Shown here: positions 25,999 through 35,010 of the stretch, in pieces
Layout: the number at the start of each line of letters is the position of its first letter
Position numbering within the stretch: position 1 is the first letter of the stretch
Assembly (NCBI RefSeq): GCF_030684675.1
Contig: NZ_JAUXXZ010000006.1
Span: 1-64,000 of the forward strand
DNA length: 64,000 nucleotides
Source of the DNA: Daejeonella sp.
GTDB taxonomy: Bacteria > Bacteroidota > Bacteroidia > Sphingobacteriales > Sphingobacteriaceae
Reading direction: 5' to 3'
Position numbers and translations under genes: made by a program
The notes under the pieces: generated by a model
What the model was told of the DNA's origin: nothing
The model's input: only the letters and a program-made list of their open reading frames with translations
Databases searched by the model: none

Positions 25999-26052
25999 AT
26001 CAAAATTACTAATTCTTTACACTTAAGCAAGAGAATTAGAATTATAGGTCTT

Positions 26053-27375
26053 TTACTGAAGATTAAGTTTTCCTGAGAGCTGCATTAATGCTACCTCTGC
26101 CAGTTTAGCTTCGAATTGTGCATTGGTATAACGAGCATTTGCATCAATATAGTTTCGCTGAGCTTCTCTGAATTCAAGCGGTGCAACACTTCCCAGTCTG
26201 AATTTTTCGAGAGTGATATCCATGTTTTGTCTTGCTACTTCCAGGTTCTGACGTTCAAGTTTCACCAGTTGCAGGTTAGTCTGGAAGGTTTGGAACAAAG
26301 AGCTTAATTGTGAAGTGATAGACTGATTTAGCTTTTCATATTGTAACTGACTGTTTTCTATTTGAAGAGAGGCATTCTTTTCTGCTCTCTTTTGCAAATG
26401 GCCATTAAAAATATTAATTGAAGCAGTGAGACCGTAGTTAAGACCCCTTCCCACCGAATTTCTGGCAAAACCAAGTTCAGAAGTTGATCGGTTAAAGTTA
26501 TAACCTGTATTCAGGTTTATTCCCGGATACCGGTTTGCCTTAACTTCTCTAAGATTGATTTCTGAAATTCGTTTATTAATCAATGCTAATTGTAGTGATG
26601 GATTTAGCTGAGCTGCAGAATTTTGTAATTCAGGAAGCATGAGACTATTGCCAATAATTATGGTGTCTGACACTGAGAAATCGGTATTAATATCTCTTGC
26701 CAGAAGTTCATTGAGTTTAATTTTTGTATTGCGGTACTGGTCAATTTGTCTAAGGAGGTTGGTGGTATCTGTATTCAGGTCAACAGAAGCGGCCAGCACT
26801 TCAAGTTTAGCAGCTTTCCCAATAGTGTACCTGCTTTTAGAATTCCGGAGTCTGATTCTGGATATTTCAAGTGCACCGCCGAGTGCTTTGATTTGCTGTT
26901 GCTGCTGAACCAGATCATAATAGTTGTTAATAACATCAGCAAGTGTTGTCTGAACTGCCAGTTTGAAGTTTGCTTCACCTAAGTTTTCAAGTTCCTTCAG
27001 TCTGTCATATCGGGCGAACATTTGAAAACCGTCAAACACTTGCCAGTTAACAACGGGTCCATAAACCAGATTGGTATTTTTTGCACCATTTCTTTCCTGT
27101 GATATTCCGCTGGAAAGTGTTTGTTTCGTATTTGAAACGGTATTGTTTGTACTTAAATTTCCTGTTACTACAGGAAGCATGCCCGCATTAGCCCTGTTCA
27201 CATTATTTTTGGCCTGCTCAACCTCATTCTTGTTCAACTTGATATCATAGTTGTTTTCCAATGCGGTCTGCACCGCCTGCTCCAGACTAAGTCGTTCCTG
27301 CGCATGGATGCTTGAAATGTGCAATAGGCATGCAAAAATTAGTAGAATACTGAATTTAATTTTTTTTCTGTTCAT
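26053..27375 (-). CDS. TolC-family outer-membrane efflux protein
   Basis: A 440-residue outer-membrane channel with a signal peptide (ending SIHAQ, ~26). It has two OEP repeats: LSLEQAVQTALENNYDIKLNKNEVEQAKNNVNRANAG opens the first and ...LALINKRISEINLREVKANRYPGINLNTGYNFN the second. Long coiled-coil helices end with ALMQLSGKLN. It forms the exit duct for the RND pump encoded directly upstream (56-bp gap). It is of normal length, unlike the half-size homologue in the polysaccharide locus. Confidence 0.93.
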   Translation of the reverse strand: MNRKKIKFSILLIFACLLHISSIHAQERLSLEQAVQTALENNYDIKLNKNEVEQAKNNVNRANAGMLPVVTGNLSTNNTVSNTKQTLSSGISQERNGAKNTNLVYGPVVNWQVFDGFQMFARYDRLKELENLGEANFKLAVQTTLADVINNYYDLVQQQQQIKALGGALEISRIRLRNSKSRYTIGKAAKLEVLAASVDLNTDTTNLLRQIDQYRNTKIKLNELLARDINTDFSVSDTIIIGNSLMLPELQNSAAQLNPSLQLALINKRISEINLREVKANRYPGINLNTGYNFNRSTSELGFARNSVGRGLNYGLTASINIFNGHLQKRAEKNASLQIENSQLQYEKLNQSITSQLSSLFQTFQTNLQLVKLERQNLEVARQNMDITLEKFRLGSVAPLEFREAQRNYIDANARYTNAQFEAKLAEVALMQLSGKLNLQ

Positions 27376-27431
27376 ATGTATTAATATCCCAATGATAAAG
27401 CCTCTTAATAAGCCTGATCCTAGTGTATTTA

Positions 27432-30400
27432 TTAAGCATTAATCAATTCTGCTTCAAGAACTGCTTCTGGTTTTCCTGTTATCTCCGGAAGCGGTTTATG
27501 TTTTTTCGACCACATTGAATAAACTGCTGGGATTACGTATAGCGTTAAGATCAAAGAGAAAAGTGTACCACCTATAATTACAATCCCCATACTCATTCTG
27601 CTTTTTGCAGCTGCACCCAAAGCCATGGCTATTGGTAATGCACCTAAGGCAATTGCCAGACTTGTCATCAGGATTGGCCTTAATCGTGCTACTGATGCTT
27701 CTATAATCGCCTCACCTAAAGGCATTCCCTGTTCTTTCAATTGGTTTGCAAACTCCACAATCAAAATACCATTCTTGGTAACGAGCCCAATGAGCATGAT
27801 CGTTCCGATCTGGCTAAAGATATTCCAGGTTTGTCCGAATAACCAGAGAGAAAGGAAGGCACCGGCCACAGCCATTGGCACTGTCAGGATAATAATGAAT
27901 GGATCAATGAAGCTTTCGAACTGGGCGGCCAGAATCAGGTAGACTAATAGCAAGGCTAGTGTAAATGCAAAAAGGGTATTCGAAGAACTCTCTCTGTAAT
28001 CACGTGATTCTCCACCAAGATCGGTAGTAAATGTATCACCCAGTATTTTTGCAGCTGCTTTGTCCATTACATCAATTCCGTCGCCAATGCTTTTTCCCGG
28101 AGCCAGGCCTGCGGACACTGTTGCGGACATGAATCGGTTGTTATGATACAATTGGGGAGGGGTACTCGTTTCCTGTACTGTAACCAGATTATCGAGCTGT
28201 ATAAGCTCCCCTTTGTTATTTCGTACAAAAATAGAGGTCAGATCCAATGGGTCATTACGGTCGGGTCGGTCATATTGACCGATAACCTGATATTGCCTGC
28301 CGTTCATCTGGAAATAAGCAAATCGCTGTCCGCTAAGTGCAAATTGCAGGGTTTGAGCAACATTAAGTACCGATACACCCAGGTTTCTGGATTTTTCACG
28401 ATCAATAGTGATATTAATTTCAGGTTTATTAAATTTCAGATTTGCGTCAGTTGCGGTAAAAGTTGGGTCCTGACTGATCTCTTCCATGAACAGCGGTAAC
28501 TTTTCACGAAGCTTTTCAAAATTTGGAGCCTGAATAATGTAATTCACCGGTAAACCCCCACGACGGGTAACTGAAATTGTGGGCTGCTGGATTACAAATA
28601 CACGGCCCTCTGTATAGGGCTTGGTAATTTTTGTCAATCTTTCAGCAACTTGTGCTTGTGAAGTTTGCCTTTCTGATGGTTCGCTCAAACGAATTCTTAA
28701 AAATCCGGTGTTTGCTGCTCCTGAACCACTAAATCCCGGAGAAGTTACCATAAGGTTAAATTCTTTCTCCGGAATAGAATCCTCTACCAGTTTGGAAAGC
28801 TCAAGAATGAAGTTATCAGTATATTCGTAAGATGAGCCCTCTGGGGTTGTAACCTGCATACTAACTGCTGCACGGTCATCATAAGGTGCGGTCTCTTTTT
28901 GAAGAACTGTCCAAAAGAGTGCGATAAGACCGATACAAACAATAATGATTGGAAATGCAACCCAGCGTTTCTTCATGAAATTTTTCAGGGAACTTGCGTA
29001 ACCTGAGGTCATACTCTCAAAATAGGGTTCTGACCAATTGTAGAATTTGGTTTTCTTTTTATTGGCCTTCATCATATAAGCATTCAGCATCGGTGTTAAA
29101 GACAGCGATACAAATGCAGATATTAATACTGCAGCCCCGATGACGACCCCGAATTCGCGGAAGAGACGCCCGACAAATCCTTCCAGAAAAATTACCGGAA
29201 GGAATACTGCAGCAAGGGTTACAGAGATTGAAATTACCGCAAAAAAGATCTCATTTGAGCCCTTTATGGCTGCTTCAATTGGACTGTATCCTTCTTCAAG
29301 TTTTTTAAAGATGTTTTCTGTAACAACAATTCCATCATCCACAACCAAACCGGTAGCCAATACAACTGCGAGCAGAGTAAGTACATTGATGGAAAATCCA
29401 AACAGGTACATAATGAAGAAAGTTGATATCAATGATACCGGTATATCGATCAATGGCCTGAATGCGATACTCCAGTCACGGAAGAAAAGAAATATGATCA
29501 GAATTACCAGGATCAGAGAGATTAATATTGTTTCGGCTACCTCGGTAACAGAGCGTTTTATAAATATGGTGGTATCCATTGCAATATCAGTCCTGAAATC
29601 TTCAGGAAGATCTTTCTTAATTTGCTCGTACCGTTTGTAGAATTCATTTGAGATTTCCAGATAATTTGAACCCGGTTGTGGAATCAAACCCATTCCAATC
29701 ATCGGCGTACCGGATGAGCGAAGCATAGTCTCTTCATTTTCAGGCCCTAATACTGCAGTGCCGATATCTCTCAGACGAACAATATTATCCCCCGAACTTT
29801 GAATAATCAGATTATTGAACTCTTCTTCATTGGTGAGATTACCCAATGTCTTTACGGATAATTCGGTAGCGTTTCCGGTTATTTTACCCGAAGGTAATTC
29901 CACATTTTCGCGGTCAAGAGCATTTTTTACATCCAATGCTGTAAGCCTGTATGCCGCCAGTTTAGCCGGGTCTATCCAGATACGCATGGCAAAGCGTTTC
30001 TGCCCCCAGATCTGTATTCCACTAACTCCGGGAATGGTCTGAAGACGTTGAGAAATTACGTTCTCAGCATAATCACTCAGCTCCAATTGATTTCTGCGGT
30101 CACTCTGCAAGGTCATTGAAAGAATAGCTTCTGAGTTCGCATCAGCCTTAGATACTACCGGAAGTCCGTCGATGTCTTTTGGCAAGGTTCTTACAGCCTG
30201 AGAAACCTTATCTCTTACATCATTTGCAGCTTCTTCGAGTTCCTTATCAAGGTTGAATTCAATGTTAATATTACTTGTTCCCTGATTACTTGAAGAGGAT
30301 ATGTTTTTGATACCCTCAATACTGTTCAATGCTTTTTCAAGGGGTTCAGTAATCTGAGATTCAATGATATCTGAGTTTGCACCCGGATAGCTTGTTCGTA

Positions 30401-30539
30401 CCGAAACAATCGGCGGATCGATGGATGGGAATTCCCTCACGCCTAAAAAATTGAAGCCAATGACGCCGAAAAGAACCAAAAGCAGATTCATAACGATTGC
30501 GAGTACTGGTCTTTTTATGCTGGTGGTTGACAAACTCAT
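27432..30539 (-). CDS. RND efflux transporter permease subunit (AcrB/HAE1-like)
   Basis: A 1035-residue inner-membrane proton/drug antiporter. It starts with TM1 (LAIVMNLLLVLFGVIGFNFLGVREFPSIDPP), then a large periplasmic porter domain. The TM4 motif is ATGLVVDDGIVVTENIF, with the adjacent Asp pair needed for proton coupling. The second half repeats the layout, with the TM10 Lys in GLVTKNGILIVEFANQ and a last helix near IPAVYSMW. The length matches AcrB-type pumps (~1030-1050). It follows the adaptor gene by 48 bp and precedes tolC, the usual tripartite operon order; likely substrates are hydrophobic toxins. Confidence 0.96.
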   Translation of the reverse strand: MSLSTTSIKRPVLAIVMNLLLVLFGVIGFNFLGVREFPSIDPPIVSVRTSYPGANSDIIESQITEPLEKALNSIEGIKNISSSSNQGTSNINIEFNLDKELEEAANDVRDKVSQAVRTLPKDIDGLPVVSKADANSEAILSMTLQSDRRNQLELSDYAENVISQRLQTIPGVSGIQIWGQKRFAMRIWIDPAKLAAYRLTALDVKNALDRENVELPSGKITGNATELSVKTLGNLTNEEEFNNLIIQSSGDNIVRLRDIGTAVLGPENEETMLRSSGTPMIGMGLIPQPGSNYLEISNEFYKRYEQIKKDLPEDFRTDIAMDTTIFIKRSVTEVAETILISLILVILIIFLFFRDWSIAFRPLIDIPVSLISTFFIMYLFGFSINVLTLLAVVLATGLVVDDGIVVTENIFKKLEEGYSPIEAAIKGSNEIFFAVISISVTLAAVFLPVIFLEGFVGRLFREFGVVIGAAVLISAFVSLSLTPMLNAYMMKANKKKTKFYNWSEPYFESMTSGYASSLKNFMKKRWVAFPIIIVCIGLIALFWTVLQKETAPYDDRAAVSMQVTTPEGSSYEYTDNFILELSKLVEDSIPEKEFNLMVTSPGFSGSGAANTGFLRIRLSEPSERQTSQAQVAERLTKITKPYTEGRVFVIQQPTISVTRRGGLPVNYIIQAPNFEKLREKLPLFMEEISQDPTFTATDANLKFNKPEINITIDREKSRNLGVSVLNVAQTLQFALSGQRFAYFQMNGRQYQVIGQYDRPDRNDPLDLTSIFVRNNKGELIQLDNLVTVQETSTPPQLYHNNRFMSATVSAGLAPGKSIGDGIDVMDKAAAKILGDTFTTDLGGESRDYRESSSNTLFAFTLALLLVYLILAAQFESFIDPFIIILTVPMAVAGAFLSLWLFGQTWNIFSQIGTIMLIGLVTKNGILIVEFANQLKEQGMPLGEAIIEASVARLRPILMTSLAIALGALPIAMALGAAAKSRMSMGIVIIGGTLFSLILTLYVIPAVYSMWSKKHKPLPEITGKPEAVLEAELINA

Positions 30540-30587
30540 AGGACTATTTTCTTATTTTATCTGGTAAAATATGCTACTAAGCTTAAA

Positions 30588-31658
30588 TTAATTTGTAACC
30601 TTAACTTTTACTGGCAGATCGTTTTTCAATGACATGATACCTGTTGTCAGGACTGTATCGCCAATGCTTAATCCCGAAAGGATTAATACCGATTTTTCGG
30701 TGCGGGTTCCTGTCTCAACCATAACTTCTTTGGCTTTTCCTTTCGAACTTACGTATACTTTTTTGCCCTGAAGAACAGGTACAATCGATTCTGTTGGTAT
30801 TAAAATAGCGTCATTTATATTGCTAAGAGGCAAATCAATCTTAGCGAAAGATCCCGGTAGCAAATCCCCATTAGAATTGGAAGCTTTGGCTTTTAATTGC
30901 ATGGTTCTGGTAGACATATCTATTCCTGGTTCAATCGCATAAACTGTACCAGTATAGGTGTTATTCGAGCCAGCGACTGTAAAGGAGATTTGTGTATTTA
31001 GTTTTATCGTACCTGCATATTTCTCAGGAATTGAAAATAAAATCTTAACTGGGTTAGTACTGACCAATCGGGCAATATTGCTTGAGGGGGTAATATATTC
31101 CCCTGCAGAAATTGTCCTTAATCCAATTTTACCACTGAATGGTGCGCGGATCAGAGTTTTAGCCAATTGTGCGCGGATAAGTTGTGTTTGAGATTGCAAT
31201 GAGCGTAATTCTGAGAGGGCAACATCGTACTCTTCTTTACTGATTGCCTCTTTTTCAAGCAGCTTACCTGCACGATATTCTGTTTCCTGCGCTAATTTTT
31301 GCTTAGTTAAAGCCTGAGAAAGCTGAGCTTGCAGCTCAAGATCATTGATCTTTAACAATACCTTTCCCTTGGAGACGGTACTACCTTCGTTGAAAAGGAT
31401 CTCGGTTACAAGGCCGGATACTTCGCTCCGAATATCAACCTGCTCGTTTGCTTCTATTGTACCAGCGATTGCAAGTGAGTTTGAAAAATTCTCTGCCTTA
31501 GTAACGATACCGTTTACGGTTAGTACAGAGGCTGGTAATTCTGATCCATGACCTGCGCCTGCACCTGCTTTTTGAGCTTTATTCTTATTCATTCGGTATG
31601 CTACAAATACAGCCAGCAGGATCACAAGAATTGTGTAAACGATATATTTAGTTTTCAT
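30588..31658 (-). CDS. RND efflux periplasmic adaptor (membrane fusion protein)
   Basis: A 356-residue HlyD/AcrA-like adaptor. It has an N-terminal membrane anchor (YIVYTILVILLAVFVAY), a lipoyl/barrel-sandwich motif (IEANEQVDIRSEVSGLVTEILFNEGSTVSKGKVLLKI), a helical hairpin (~residues 110-150), the returning lipoyl half (AKTLIRAPFSGKIGLRTISAGEYITPSSNIARLV), a beta-barrel domain and a membrane-proximal domain. It bridges the inner-membrane pump and the TolC channel. It is downstream of marR (124-bp gap holding a GC-rich hairpin) and upstream of the pump gene. Confidence 0.94.
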   Translation of the reverse strand: MKTKYIVYTILVILLAVFVAYRMNKNKAQKAGAGAGHGSELPASVLTVNGIVTKAENFSNSLAIAGTIEANEQVDIRSEVSGLVTEILFNEGSTVSKGKVLLKINDLELQAQLSQALTKQKLAQETEYRAGKLLEKEAISKEEYDVALSELRSLQSQTQLIRAQLAKTLIRAPFSGKIGLRTISAGEYITPSSNIARLVSTNPVKILFSIPEKYAGTIKLNTQISFTVAGSNNTYTGTVYAIEPGIDMSTRTMQLKAKASNSNGDLLPGSFAKIDLPLSNINDAILIPTESIVPVLQGKKVYVSSKGKAKEVMVETGTRTEKSVLILSGLSIGDTVLTTGIMSLKNDLPVKVKVTN

Positions 31659-31690
31659 CTGTTTCTTTTTTGATTTTTTAATGGTGATGA

Positions 31691-31721
31691 AGCCCGTCCG
31701 AACTGCTTGGCCGGGCGGGCT
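31691..31721 (-). other. Intercistronic GC-rich hairpin between marR and adaptor gene
   Basis: Arms AGCCCGTCCG (31691-31700) and CGGGCGGGCT (31712-31721) pair with one mismatch around an 11-nt loop. No T-tract follows on the minus strand, so it is better seen as a processing or partial-attenuation hairpin than a full terminator. Confidence 0.55.
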
Positions 31722-31782
31722 ATCATGATTGGATAATTATATCCATGAAAGGTTTAAGCAAAATCATGATGGTTTCATGCAA

Positions 31783-32250
31783 TTAATTATAGTTTTTTAA
31801 TATAGAATGTGTTTTTTCCTCTAATTCGGGTGTATTGTCGATTAAATTAAACTGAATAGTTGTTAATACCTCGTTGAATATTTGCTTTTTAGACTCACAA
31901 ATATTTTGAAATGCTACTTCATTCAGCTCTTTTATAGCCTCTCTGATGATTGGTATACTGCTTTCAGCTTTTGGGGTTAATCTGATGAGTTGTTCCCTAC
32001 GGTCTTGTGGATTTTTTTCACGCATCGCATAGCCCCTTTCTTCCAGATAATCTAAAATTGTGACCATATAGGATTTATCGATATGTAAAATTTCGGCTAG
32101 TGCTTTTTGGGTTAGGTTTTCATCATGAGAATCTATTAAGATTAATACATAATGATACCTGTCTATAGATAACTGAGCAACCATTTTTGAAAGGGCACTC
32201 AGATATTTTTTAGAAACAGCTATAAATGGATTAGCTAGCGGTTCAAGCAT
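31783..32250 (-). CDS. MarR-family transcriptional regulator (efflux operon)
   Basis: A 155-residue winged-helix repressor. The DNA-binding helices run through LTQKALAEILHIDKSYMVTILDYLEERGYAMR (~residues 60-92), followed by the wing EKNPQDRREQLIRLTPKAES with the conserved D-x-R. Long N- and C-terminal helices should form the dimer. It heads the efflux operon, so it probably represses itself and the pump and releases on ligand binding. A TAGTTG/CAACTA dyad lies 36 bp upstream of its start. Confidence 0.92.
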   Translation of the reverse strand: MLEPLANPFIAVSKKYLSALSKMVAQLSIDRYHYVLILIDSHDENLTQKALAEILHIDKSYMVTILDYLEERGYAMREKNPQDRREQLIRLTPKAESSIPIIREAIKELNEVAFQNICESKKQIFNEVLTTIQFNLIDNTPELEEKTHSILKNYN

Positions 32251-32260
32251 ATTAATAACA

Positions 32261-32268
32261 CAAATCTA
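32261..32268 (-). promoter_or_regulatory. Candidate -7 element for marR-efflux operon
   Basis: The minus strand reads TAGATTTG, a match to the Bacteroidota TAnnTTTG element, 10 bp upstream of the marR start. No clear -33 TTTG is found at the usual distance. Confidence 0.4.
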
Positions 32269-32285
32269 TTTTTATACTTTGTAAT

Positions 32286-32304
32286 TAGTTGGATGTAGCA
32301 ACTA
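32286..32304. promoter_or_regulatory. Candidate MarR operator (efflux)
   Basis: A dyad with 6-bp arms TAGTTG and CAACTA and a 7-bp centre, just upstream of the -7 element of marR and between the divergent marR and M61 peptidase genes. Size and symmetry fit MarR-family operators; binding is inferred. Confidence 0.5.
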
Positions 32305-32352
32305 TTTTACCGAACATTAACAGCCACTCCAATTTAAATTAAATCGAAAACT

Positions 32353-32360
32353 TACTTTTG
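32353..32360 (+). promoter_or_regulatory. Candidate -7 element for M61 peptidase gene
   Basis: TACTTTTG matches the Bacteroidota TAnnTTTG consensus, 26 bp before the ATG at 32386. Confidence 0.45.
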
Positions 32361-32385
32361 CGATCGAACAATTATTTATAGAAGA

Positions 32386-34191
32386 ATGAAATATTTTGTC
32401 TCTTTAATTTTTATTGCCCTTATGTCCAGCTCAGTTCTTGCCCAAAATAAAATTGCTTATGAGGTTTCCTTTACAGAACCTCAGGCTCATTATGCAGAGG
32501 TACTAATGAATATTTCTGGAGTTAAAGCTGCACATATCGATCTAAAAATGCCTGTTTGGACTCCGGGGTCTTATCTGATCAGGGAATTTTCAAAAAATGT
32601 GGAGGGTTTTAAAGCCTTTGGTTCAGGCGGTAAAGAACTTCCATTTGAAAAAATTAACAAAAACACCTGGAGAATCAGTAAAGCAAACTCCGGGATGATA
32701 AAAGTGAGTTACAGGGTATATTCTTTCGAAATATCTGTAAGGACAAGCTTTGTGGATGAATCGCATGCTTTTTTATCTCCAGCAGGAGTTTTTATGTATC
32801 CGGATGGTCAGCTGAATATAGCATCTGAGATCACAATCAATCCTCATAAATCCTGGTCTAAAATATCTACCGGTCTTGAAAAAGTGACTTCAAAGCCAAA
32901 TACTTTTTATGCCCCTGATTTCGATGTGCTTTATGATTCACCTTTCGAAGTAGGGAATCAGGACATTTTTGAATTTGTTGCCGAGGAAGTACGGCATGAG
33001 GTTGCGATGTACGGAAGAGGAAACTATAACAAGGAGATTCTCAAGCGGGATATGGCAAAGATCGTTACAGAACAAACCAGGACTTTTGGTATTAATCCGA
33101 ACAAGCGTTATGTGTTTATTGTTCATAATTTTAATTCCGGAAGTGGCGGACTTGAGCACCTGAATTCAACTGTTTTAGGAGCCAGCCGCAATTCATACAA
33201 TACAGAGACAGGCCTTTTGAGGTTCCTGGGACTTGTTTCTCATGAGTATTTTCATATTTGGAACGTAAAGCGTTTGCGTCCGATAGCATTGGGGCCATTT
33301 AACTATGAGCAGGAGAATTACACCAGAAATCTTTGGATCGCTGAAGGTTTTACGGCTTATTATCAGGATATCTATACCAAAAGGGCTGGTTTACAAAGTC
33401 CGGATCGTTACCTGATGAATTTAGCCGCTTCGATTAGCTCTGTTGAAAATCAGCCGGGGAATCGGATTGAGACTGTTAGCGATGCTAGTTTTGATGCCTG
33501 GATTAAACAATATCGCCCAAATGAAAACTCTGCTAATTCCACTATTTCATATTATAGCAAGGGAGCTCTTATCGCTCTGATTATGGACCTTGAAACCATT
33601 TATTCTACTCAGGCAAAAGCCGGATTGGATGAAGTGATGAAGGCGATGTACGATGAGTATTATACAAAGAAAGGCCGGGGATATACGGATGCCGAGTTTA
33701 AAACAATGCTTGAAAAGGTAGCAGGAAAATCATTTGACGATGTTTACAAAGATTATGTTAACGGCGTAAAGACCATAGATTACAACAAATATTTTGCCTA
33801 TGCCGGATTTACACTGATTGATGATGCGGCTAAAGGTAATGAAGCATATCTGGGAGCGTTAACAGCACTAAAAGATGGTAAGATCATAGTGACAAATGTA
33901 AGTCGCCAGAGCCCGGCATGGATTGCCGGGCTGAATGTGAATGACGAGATACTTTCCATAGATGGAAACCGTATAAATAATGTTTCGGATCCCAGATTAT
34001 CAGAAGTTGAGAAATTCATATCCACTAAAAGTCCCGGTGAAAAAATATTGATATCATTTAATCGTGACGGATTGATAAGACAGACTGAAGTGACGCTGGT
34101 TAGAAATCCAAATCATAGATTTAGAATTGCTTCTTTATCAAATCTTACTGAAGCACAGATTGCTGTGAGGAAGAGGTGGTTGAAACTTTAA
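32386..34191 (+). CDS. M61 family metallopeptidase with PDZ domain
   Basis: A 601-residue exported aminopeptidase-like protein with a signal peptide (1-19, ending SVLAQ). The N-terminal beta domain (20-170) is followed by a thermolysin-like catalytic domain with the zinc motif VSHEYFHIWNVKR (HExxH, ~residue 285) and the third-ligand region LWIAEGFTAYYQDIY (~322). A PDZ domain lies near 490-575 (IIVTNVSRQSPAWIAGLNVNDEILSIDGN). The M61 family includes glycyl aminopeptidases that prefer N-terminal glycine. It is monocistronic, with a heptamer array right after the stop and a strong terminator further on. Confidence 0.94.
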   Translation: MKYFVSLIFIALMSSSVLAQNKIAYEVSFTEPQAHYAEVLMNISGVKAAHIDLKMPVWTPGSYLIREFSKNVEGFKAFGSGGKELPFEKINKNTWRISKANSGMIKVSYRVYSFEISVRTSFVDESHAFLSPAGVFMYPDGQLNIASEITINPHKSWSKISTGLEKVTSKPNTFYAPDFDVLYDSPFEVGNQDIFEFVAEEVRHEVAMYGRGNYNKEILKRDMAKIVTEQTRTFGINPNKRYVFIVHNFNSGSGGLEHLNSTVLGASRNSYNTETGLLRFLGLVSHEYFHIWNVKRLRPIALGPFNYEQENYTRNLWIAEGFTAYYQDIYTKRAGLQSPDRYLMNLAASISSVENQPGNRIETVSDASFDAWIKQYRPNENSANSTISYYSKGALIALIMDLETIYSTQAKAGLDEVMKAMYDEYYTKKGRGYTDAEFKTMLEKVAGKSFDDVYKDYVNGVKTIDYNKYFAYAGFTLIDDAAKGNEAYLGALTALKDGKIIVTNVSRQSPAWIAGLNVNDEILSIDGNRINNVSDPRLSEVEKFISTKSPGEKILISFNRDGLIRQTEVTLVRNPNHRFRIASLSNLTEAQIAVRKRWLKL

Positions 34192-34192
34192 T

Positions 34193-34226
34193 AATTGAGA
34201 ATTGAGAGTGGAGAATTGAGAATGGG
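34193..34226. repeat. 7-bp-period array (AATTGAG type)
   Basis: Beginning 1 bp after the M61 stop: two AATTGAG units, then AGTGGAG, AATTGAG and a degenerate AATGGGT. The AATTGAG-AGTGGAG-AATTGAG core recurs exactly at 44296. Confidence 0.85.
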
Positions 34227-34260
34227 TAACGCGGCCCCTCCAGGCTAATGGTTTATCCTG

Positions 34261-34288
34261 ATAACAGACAACAGATAACAGACAACAA
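34261..34288. repeat. 7-bp-period array (ATAACAG/ACAACAG type)
   Basis: Four heptamers alternate: ATAACAG, ACAACAG, ATAACAG, ACAACAA. It lies 34 bp after the AATTGAG array and directly before a terminator. Confidence 0.85.
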
Positions 34289-34290
34289 AG

Positions 34291-34329
34291 AAAAGGGCTG
34301 CTTCATATGACGCAGCCCCTTTTTTTTTA
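34291..34329. terminator. Bidirectional intrinsic terminator
   Basis: GGGCTGC (34295-34301) pairs with GCAGCCC (34312-34318), flanked by AAAA on the left and a run of nine Ts on the right. It lies between the convergent M61 and outer-membrane protein genes and can serve both. Confidence 0.9.
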
Positions 34330-34806
34330 GAAAGTAAGTCTAATTGCAAGACCTACATCTCCGGTACGAAAATCCGTATTTGGAGTTAATTCGAAACGCG
34401 GTCTCCAATCGATAGCAAGGTTTAGCGGAGCTCCTTCAATTTTATAATCCAGACCCAGCACACCATCAGCACTTAACCAAAGGTCACCTTCGAAATCCCT
34501 TCTTTTATAAGATCCGATACTACCACCACCGCCGTAATACCAAAGCAGACCAGGGGCACCTTCAATAGGATTATGAACTTCGTAAAGTCCGGTCAACAGA
34601 AATCTTTTGAGATCATCATTGTTTCTGAATGATAAATTAAGGTCTAAGGCCTTGTTTGTATTTAAAAACGTTTTGTAGTTTAAGCCATTGTAAGACCCAA
34701 GTCTTACTCCGATGGCATTCTCATAAGTTTGTGCTTGTGAGTTTGAATTGGCAAGAAAAATAAATCCTGCAGTTAAACATAGTAGAAATAGCTTGTTCAT
34801 AATCAT
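34327..34806 (-). CDS. Small outer-membrane beta-barrel protein
   Basis: A 159-residue protein with a signal peptide (ending NSQAQ, ~26) and alternating hydrophobic strands (IGVRLGSYNGLNYKTFL, LDLNLSFRN, FLLTGLYEVHN, LLWYYGGGGSIGSY, LWLSADGVLGLDY, LNLAIDWRPRFEL). It ends with the Phe-terminated barrel signature VGLAIRLTF. This resembles the small PorT/OmpW-like barrels of Bacteroidota but I assign no function. The stop lies inside the T-run of the terminator. The start could also be the Met at position 3. Confidence 0.8.
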   Translation of the reverse strand: MIMNKLFLLCLTAGFIFLANSNSQAQTYENAIGVRLGSYNGLNYKTFLNTNKALDLNLSFRNNDDLKRFLLTGLYEVHNPIEGAPGLLWYYGGGGSIGSYKRRDFEGDLWLSADGVLGLDYKIEGAPLNLAIDWRPRFELTPNTDFRTGDVGLAIRLTF

Positions 34807-35010
34807 AATTATTTATAAACAGTAGTTTTCAAATACAGTGCCATAGCAGAGTTTTTCTGACAGAAATTAAATTTTGTCATGATATTTAATCTTACATTTT
34901 GCCAATCACATGAAGCACACAACTTTATATCAGGGAGAATTTATTTCTTAAGCAGACCTTATTTATTTTTAGCTATTTTGCTAAATTACATTTTACAAAG
35001 AATAGAAGTT

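Noticed and set aside
29140-29640. 166-codon open frame antisense to the RND pump gene
   Set aside because: It is a shadow of a highly conserved gene; its product is Ser/Thr/Arg-rich without domain features.
34879-35010. Upstream extension of the acyl-CoA synthetase
   Set aside because: The 44 residues are hydrophobic leader-like translation of a non-coding region. The family starts near MAEITRVFDLL, and an ATG is available at 35011.
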